Shown here piece by piece: positions 5,870-9,093 of a stretch of DNA of 9,093 bases. Each line of letters starts with the position of its first letter. Positions within the stretch are counted from its first letter, which is position 1. Source of the DNA: Deltaproteobacteria bacterium UBA6967. Its GTDB lineage: Bacteria > SAR324 > NAC60-12. The DNA lies in contig DJYX01000084.1 of the NCBI GenBank assembly GCA_002450295.1, positions 750 to 9,842 of the forward strand, in the 5' to 3' direction. The position numbers were made by a program, and so were the translations under genes. Below the pieces are notes generated by a model that saw only the letters and a program-made list of their open reading frames with translations, had not been told where the DNA came from and ran no database searches.

Positions 5870-8257
5870 CTATTCATTCCAACCAGGTACTACTTTGGGT
5901 TCACCAAAGTAAATAATCGGAGCAACTGGTTGCTTTTGGTCATCTAAAATTGGTAGTTCGAAAGTGGCATTAATTTTACCCGGATATATTGCATCTAGTC
6001 CATAAACTCCAAGTACGCCTTGAATTAAATCTAGAATGCCATCACCGGTTACATCAGCTAATTTAATATCCATGGAGAGATGAGCAACCCAAGCATTATA
6101 TGATGAGCTAGTTTCGTAGTAGTTGTAGAAACATTGATCTAACCCTGTAAATTCTCCACTACCTTCATTCCTCAAAATTCTGATATGTGCCCATTCACAG
6201 CCTCTGTTTCTCATCTCTATCCCACTGCTAACAAAAACAATATCAATATCTCCATCACTATCTATATCACCTACATCCGCAGCATGGGTAAAACCAATGA
6301 AATCTAAGGTATCAGGTGTCCCATAATCTACAGAAAGTTGCCCATCATTGTTCCACAAAATATGATTCGGCTCCCCATCGTATGTTCCAGCATCCCAGCC
6401 AATACTTCCCAAGACAATATCATTATCACCGTCCTTGTCTAAATCGACAGGAAATGTAAGACTACCACTTTGAGACAATAATTTAACAGATTCATCTGAC
6501 CAAACATCTGTTCTATATGTAAAGGTCAAATCTCCATTATTGATCGCTACAGCAGGTTGTGTGTATAAGGTTCCAGCTATAGTTTTTCCGTCTACTTCAT
6601 CCCAAGTGCCTGCATTCCAGAACAAATCAAGTAATCCATCATTGTTCACATCTATTAAGTATGCTCTTTCAATATTGTAGCCATACAACTGATTTTCGTT
6701 AGGGATAACATTCTCAAGATGCCGAGCTACATCAGCATGAAGAATGAAACGTTCTAGACCACCTTCTGAACGATTTTCGGCTATGAACCAAGGAACTGGC
6801 TCTGCGTTAGCGCCACCTCTGCCGTTGTATTGAATATTTTGGAAAATAATATCTGCATCCCCATCATTATCGATATCAGCTACGGTTTTTGCCCAAGCAG
6901 CATTATCAATAGTAACAAGCAATGGATTTGTACTAATTTCATATGATCCATTAGTTTGTTGAATCATGGGTGGTATTCCGCCACTATGAACAATATCAAG
7001 TAGTCCATCATCGTTTAAGTCAACAGCAAGTGAATTATATCCAAATCTATAGTTGTTACTAATATTAGGAAAATATTTATCAGCATGATTTTGCCACTCA
7101 GTGCCATCACCGTTATTGATCCAAGCTTCAATATAAGATCCATCATACCGGCCTACTCCAACAACACCTGATCGAAACTTTACAACATCATCGTGCCCGT
7201 CTTTATTTAAATCAATAATAAGCATGTTGCTCGTAAGAATAGGTTGAATACTTCCATCAGAGTGAGTGGGTATTACCAATTTTTCGGTTTTTACGTAACC
7301 TTCTATCTCACCTTTACCTATAAATTCTAAATATTGACAGGAGTCTGGTCCACCTTGCCAATAACCACATCCTTTCTCATATGCTTCATGAATATATCCT
7401 ACTTCTTTATCTAAGGAAGACGGATCCTTCAGGTCTGCTGATCCTGTTTCAATCCCTGCAGTTGCACTTTGCTTGAGCGCTTCCACATCCGTCACCAGGC
7501 TTGGTTCTGCGGTAGCAAGCTCATCAATACTGGTTGCCATTGTTGTTTCCACCTGGCTCTTGAGGCTCTGCTTGGCGGTGTCAGAGACACTGAGCTTCGT
7601 CAGGCTATTGGTGGCACTCTTGCCGACACTCTGCACAGCTTCACCGATGTCACTGGCGCTGACCTTGGCCTTGCCCAGATTGGTGACCACGGCATTGACC
7701 ACGTTGCCAAGGCCTTCTTCCAGGGCAGTACTGTTCAGATTGAGCCCTTCGAGGCTGGTGATGGCCGTCTCCACGAGCTTCTCCAGCAGAGACTGCATGG
7801 TGACGCTCAGGGCAACGCTGCGACCTGTGGAAGCTGAGGCCGTCAGTTCGCTCTCACCGAGCAGGGTCATCACGGTGGCGATACTTTGGCTGATGGCATT
7901 GTTGACCAGGGTCTCTCCGGTCAGGTTCGCCCCAATTGCTTTGATGGCTCCACTCAGCAAGCTCGGCAGGACCAGGTTGGAATCAGACGAACCACTTAGG
8001 CCATCCGCGCTTATTTGTGATTGCGCAATTTCAGCGATGCTCTGCACTTGATCTGAGCTCACACCGGCTACTCCTCCCAGATCTGTCTCTAGTTGTGCAA
8101 TTGAACTGCTCACCAAAGCAGACAAAACTACACCTCCACCAGCATCCGGAATTGCGACGGTAGCGTTGTCGCTACTGCCCCCGCCACCCCCGCCCCCGCC
8201 ACATGCAGCGAGCGCCAGCAGCATCATCGGCGTCAGCAGCCATTTCATTTTCTTCAT
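5870..8257 (-). CDS. Large surface lipoprotein with FG-GAP/VCBS-type calcium repeats, probable seven-bladed beta-propeller
   Basis: ATG at 8257 has GGAGG six bases upstream (8268-8264) and encodes 795 residues. The N-terminus is a lipoprotein signal (MKKMKWLLTPMMLLALAAC, Cys19), followed by eight glycines (20-27) and SSD as a flexible linker. Residues about 40-275 are Ala/Ser/Thr/Leu-rich, probably helical, with no recognised domain. From about 285 the protein changes character. Seven Asp-rich calcium loops follow: DLNKDGHDD (349), DLNDDGLLD (413), DIDNDGDAD (461), DVNNDGLLD (536), DLDKDGDND (605), DIDSDGDID (664) and DVTGDGILD (735). Each is followed by hydrophobic residues, as in FG-GAP/VCBS blades, and seven repeats fit an integrin-alpha-like propeller. 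Five Cys (297, 307, 687, 709 and the lipid Cys) could include disulphides. It probably faces the periplasm or cell exterior and may bind a glycan or protein. The first third is clearly richer in GC than the rest. It is monocistronic; the ligand is unknown. Confidence 0.92.
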   Translation of the reverse strand: MKKMKWLLTPMMLLALAACGGGGGGGGSSDNATVAIPDAGGGVVLSALVSSSIAQLETDLGGVAGVSSDQVQSIAEIAQSQISADGLSGSSDSNLVLPSLLSGAIKAIGANLTGETLVNNAISQSIATVMTLLGESELTASASTGRSVALSVTMQSLLEKLVETAITSLEGLNLNSTALEEGLGNVVNAVVTNLGKAKVSASDIGEAVQSVGKSATNSLTKLSVSDTAKQSLKSQVETTMATSIDELATAEPSLVTDVEALKQSATAGIETGSADLKDPSSLDKEVGYIHEAYEKGCGYWQGGPDSCQYLEFIGKGEIEGYVKTEKLVIPTHSDGSIQPILTSNMLIIDLNKDGHDDVVKFRSGVVGVGRYDGSYIEAWINNGDGTEWQNHADKYFPNISNNYRFGYNSLAVDLNDDGLLDIVHSGGIPPMIQQTNGSYEISTNPLLVTIDNAAWAKTVADIDNDGDADIIFQNIQYNGRGGANAEPVPWFIAENRSEGGLERFILHADVARHLENVIPNENQLYGYNIERAYLIDVNNDGLLDLFWNAGTWDEVDGKTIAGTLYTQPAVAINNGDLTFTYRTDVWSDESVKLLSQSGSLTFPVDLDKDGDNDIVLGSIGWDAGTYDGEPNHILWNNDGQLSVDYGTPDTLDFIGFTHAADVGDIDSDGDIDIVFVSSGIEMRNRGCEWAHIRILRNEGSGEFTGLDQCFYNYYETSSSYNAWVAHLSMDIKLADVTGDGILDLIQGVLGVYGLDAIYPGKINATFELPILDDQKQPVAPIIYFGEPKVVPGWNE
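8177..8200 (-). repeat. Polyglycine-coding G-rich tract
   Basis: Eight consecutive glycine codons directly after the lipid cysteine codon make, on the minus (coding) strand, three runs of five G separated by C or by TGGC. Polyglycine or Gly/Ser linkers behind the lipid Cys are common in surface lipoproteins; the DNA is prone to slippage and might fold as a G-quadruplex. Confidence 0.6.
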
Positions 8258-8595
8258 GGATTGCCTCCAATGGTTAAGAAGACGTTAGAAAAATTTGTCG
8301 CTAAGTGCTTCAAGATCTTGTGTGCTAGGTTCAGAAATTTTCAGAAAATACTTAAATTAGCAACAAATGAGATGTTTTTTTAAGTTTTATCATTAAAAAG
8401 TCAATTAGAATTAATTATTTTGTCACAAAACATAAAAACCAGATCTATTTTGTGGCAATCTAATATAGATTTGATTTAAATTTTAAGAAGACTCAACTGA
8501 CTGAATCCAACAATAATGGAGGATACAATCAGACAAGAAGTCAGGACTGCCGGTTGAGGGAGTAGCTTCTAGGACTGATTCGACAGAAGTGTAAC
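8258..8595. other. AT-rich intergenic region upstream of the propeller lipoprotein gene
   Basis: About 340 bases without a supported gene. Positions 8335-8490 are very AT-rich and probably contain the promoter of the lipoprotein gene, but no -35/-10 pair stands out. It also receives the 3' end of the acyl-CoA synthetase transcript. A direct repeat of AGGACTG occurs at 8543 and 8571, and the short inverted pair ATCTAT/ATAGAT lies near 8442-8469. Both are weak. I see no clear terminator. Confidence 0.45.
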
Positions 8596-9093
8596 TCAGG
8601 TATGGAAGACCTCAGCGTACTGATCCCGCAACACATTCTTTTGGACCTTACCCATCGTGTTGCGAGGGAGCTCTGGGAGGACAAAAAGCTGCTTGGGTTG
8701 CTTAAAGCGGGCGATCTTTGGCTTTAGGGTCTCAGCAATCTGCTCCACATCGAGGGTACAGCCGGCCTGAGGGACCAGTACCCCCACAACGCCTTCTCCA
8801 AAGTCTGGATGGGGCACCCCAATCACCGCGCTCTCCAACACTCCTTCCTGTTCATCTAGCAGTAGCTCAATCTCTTTAGGATAAATGTTGTAGCCTCCGG
8901 AGATGATCAGGTCCTTGGAACGTCCCACGATCTGAACGTAGCCAGCCTCGTCGAGCTGTCCCAGGTCTCCCGTGATGAAGAAGCCGTCTTCACGAAACTC
9001 TTCTGCGGTTTTCTCAGGCATCTTCCAATAGCCGATGAACACGTTTGGTCCCCGGACTTCAATCATCCCAATCTCACCAGCTGGGGTCGGAGC
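8596..9093 (-). CDS. Acyl-CoA synthetase of the ANL superfamily, malonyl-CoA synthetase-like (C-terminal part, cut by window edge)
   Basis: The frame enters at the right edge and ends at TGA 8598-8596, leaving the last 165 residues. It shows the second half of an AMP-forming acyl-CoA ligase: FITGDLG (TGD at about 41-43 of the fragment), the hinge motif VGRSKDLIISGGYN (GRSKD at 57-61) and YPKEIE. VIGVPHPDFGEGV follows, then the C-terminal catalytic lysine in PRNTMGKVQK (Lys149). GYWKMPEKTAEEF, the GGYNIYPKEIE wording and MGKVQKN are those I associate with malonyl-CoA synthetases (MatB/ACSF3). The enzyme would activate malonate or a methylmalonate-like acid with ATP and CoA in the cytoplasm. 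The N-terminal substrate pocket is outside the window, so another short- or medium-chain acid is possible. The family is secure, the substrate tentative. Confidence 0.9.
   Translation of the reverse strand, partial: APTPAGEIGMIEVRGPNVFIGYWKMPEKTAEEFREDGFFITGDLGQLDEAGYVQIVGRSKDLIISGGYNIYPKEIELLLDEQEGVLESAVIGVPHPDFGEGVVGVLVPQAGCTLDVEQIAETLKPKIARFKQPKQLFVLPELPRNTMGKVQKNVLRDQYAEVFHT

Noticed and set aside
7469..8051. Two long plus-strand frames opposite the N-terminal part of the propeller lipoprotein
   Set aside because: They are antisense to the higher-GC portion of a gene with a firm signal peptide and ribosome site.
8543..8577. Direct repeat AGGACTG after the acyl-CoA synthetase gene
   Set aside because: Only seven bases, two copies, with no mobile element or further structure around it.
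1..9093. CRISPR array, tRNA/rRNA gene, insertion sequence, phage or toxin-antitoxin system
   Set aside because: I saw no regularly spaced repeats, cloverleaf or rRNA-like sequence, transposase or integrase motifs, or known toxin-antitoxin families; the tandem small lipoproteins only resemble entericidins in layout.

Overview
The window looks like a chromosomal stretch from a Gram-negative, proteobacteria-like organism. Four lipoprotein-type signal peptides, an M48 outer-membrane-type protease and conventional Shine-Dalgarno sites support this. A molybdenum hydroxylase, a probable malonyl-CoA synthetase and a sugar-acid dehydratase/dehydrogenase pair suggest a versatile heterotroph, possibly marine, but the sequence does not allow a taxonomic assignment. 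I see no rRNA, tRNA, CRISPR array, insertion sequence or phage gene.

Layout, left to right. The left edge holds the N-terminal 242 residues of a xanthine dehydrogenase/CO dehydrogenase-type molybdopterin subunit (minus strand, 1-726). Divergent from it, behind a perfect AGGAGG site, is a 42-residue basic protein (968-1096). This converges on an M48 lipoprotein protease (1188-2012, minus). A gene-free AT-rich stretch (about 590 bases) follows. Then come two overlapping tiny paralogous lipoprotein-like genes (2599-2730 and 2727-2879, plus), which are the most novel item here. They converge on a two-gene minus-strand operon: a zinc-dependent medium-chain dehydrogenase (5391-4303) followed four bases later by an enolase-superfamily enzyme (4298-3111). 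An inverted repeat that could be an operator lies just upstream of the operon. Next is a 795-residue lipoprotein with a glycine linker, a helical N-terminal region and seven FG-GAP/VCBS-type calcium motifs, a likely seven-bladed propeller (5870-8257, minus). The right edge has the C-terminal 165 residues of an acyl-CoA synthetase resembling malonyl-CoA synthetase (8596-9093, minus).

How they work together. Only the dehydrogenase and enolase-family enzyme are clearly one unit: they probably oxidise and dehydrate a sugar or sugar acid. The protease, the two small lipoproteins and the propeller protein are cell-envelope proteins with separate transcription units. The enolase-family enzyme lacks two acidic residues expected at its active site, and the propeller protein has a sharp internal base-composition step; both deserve follow-up.
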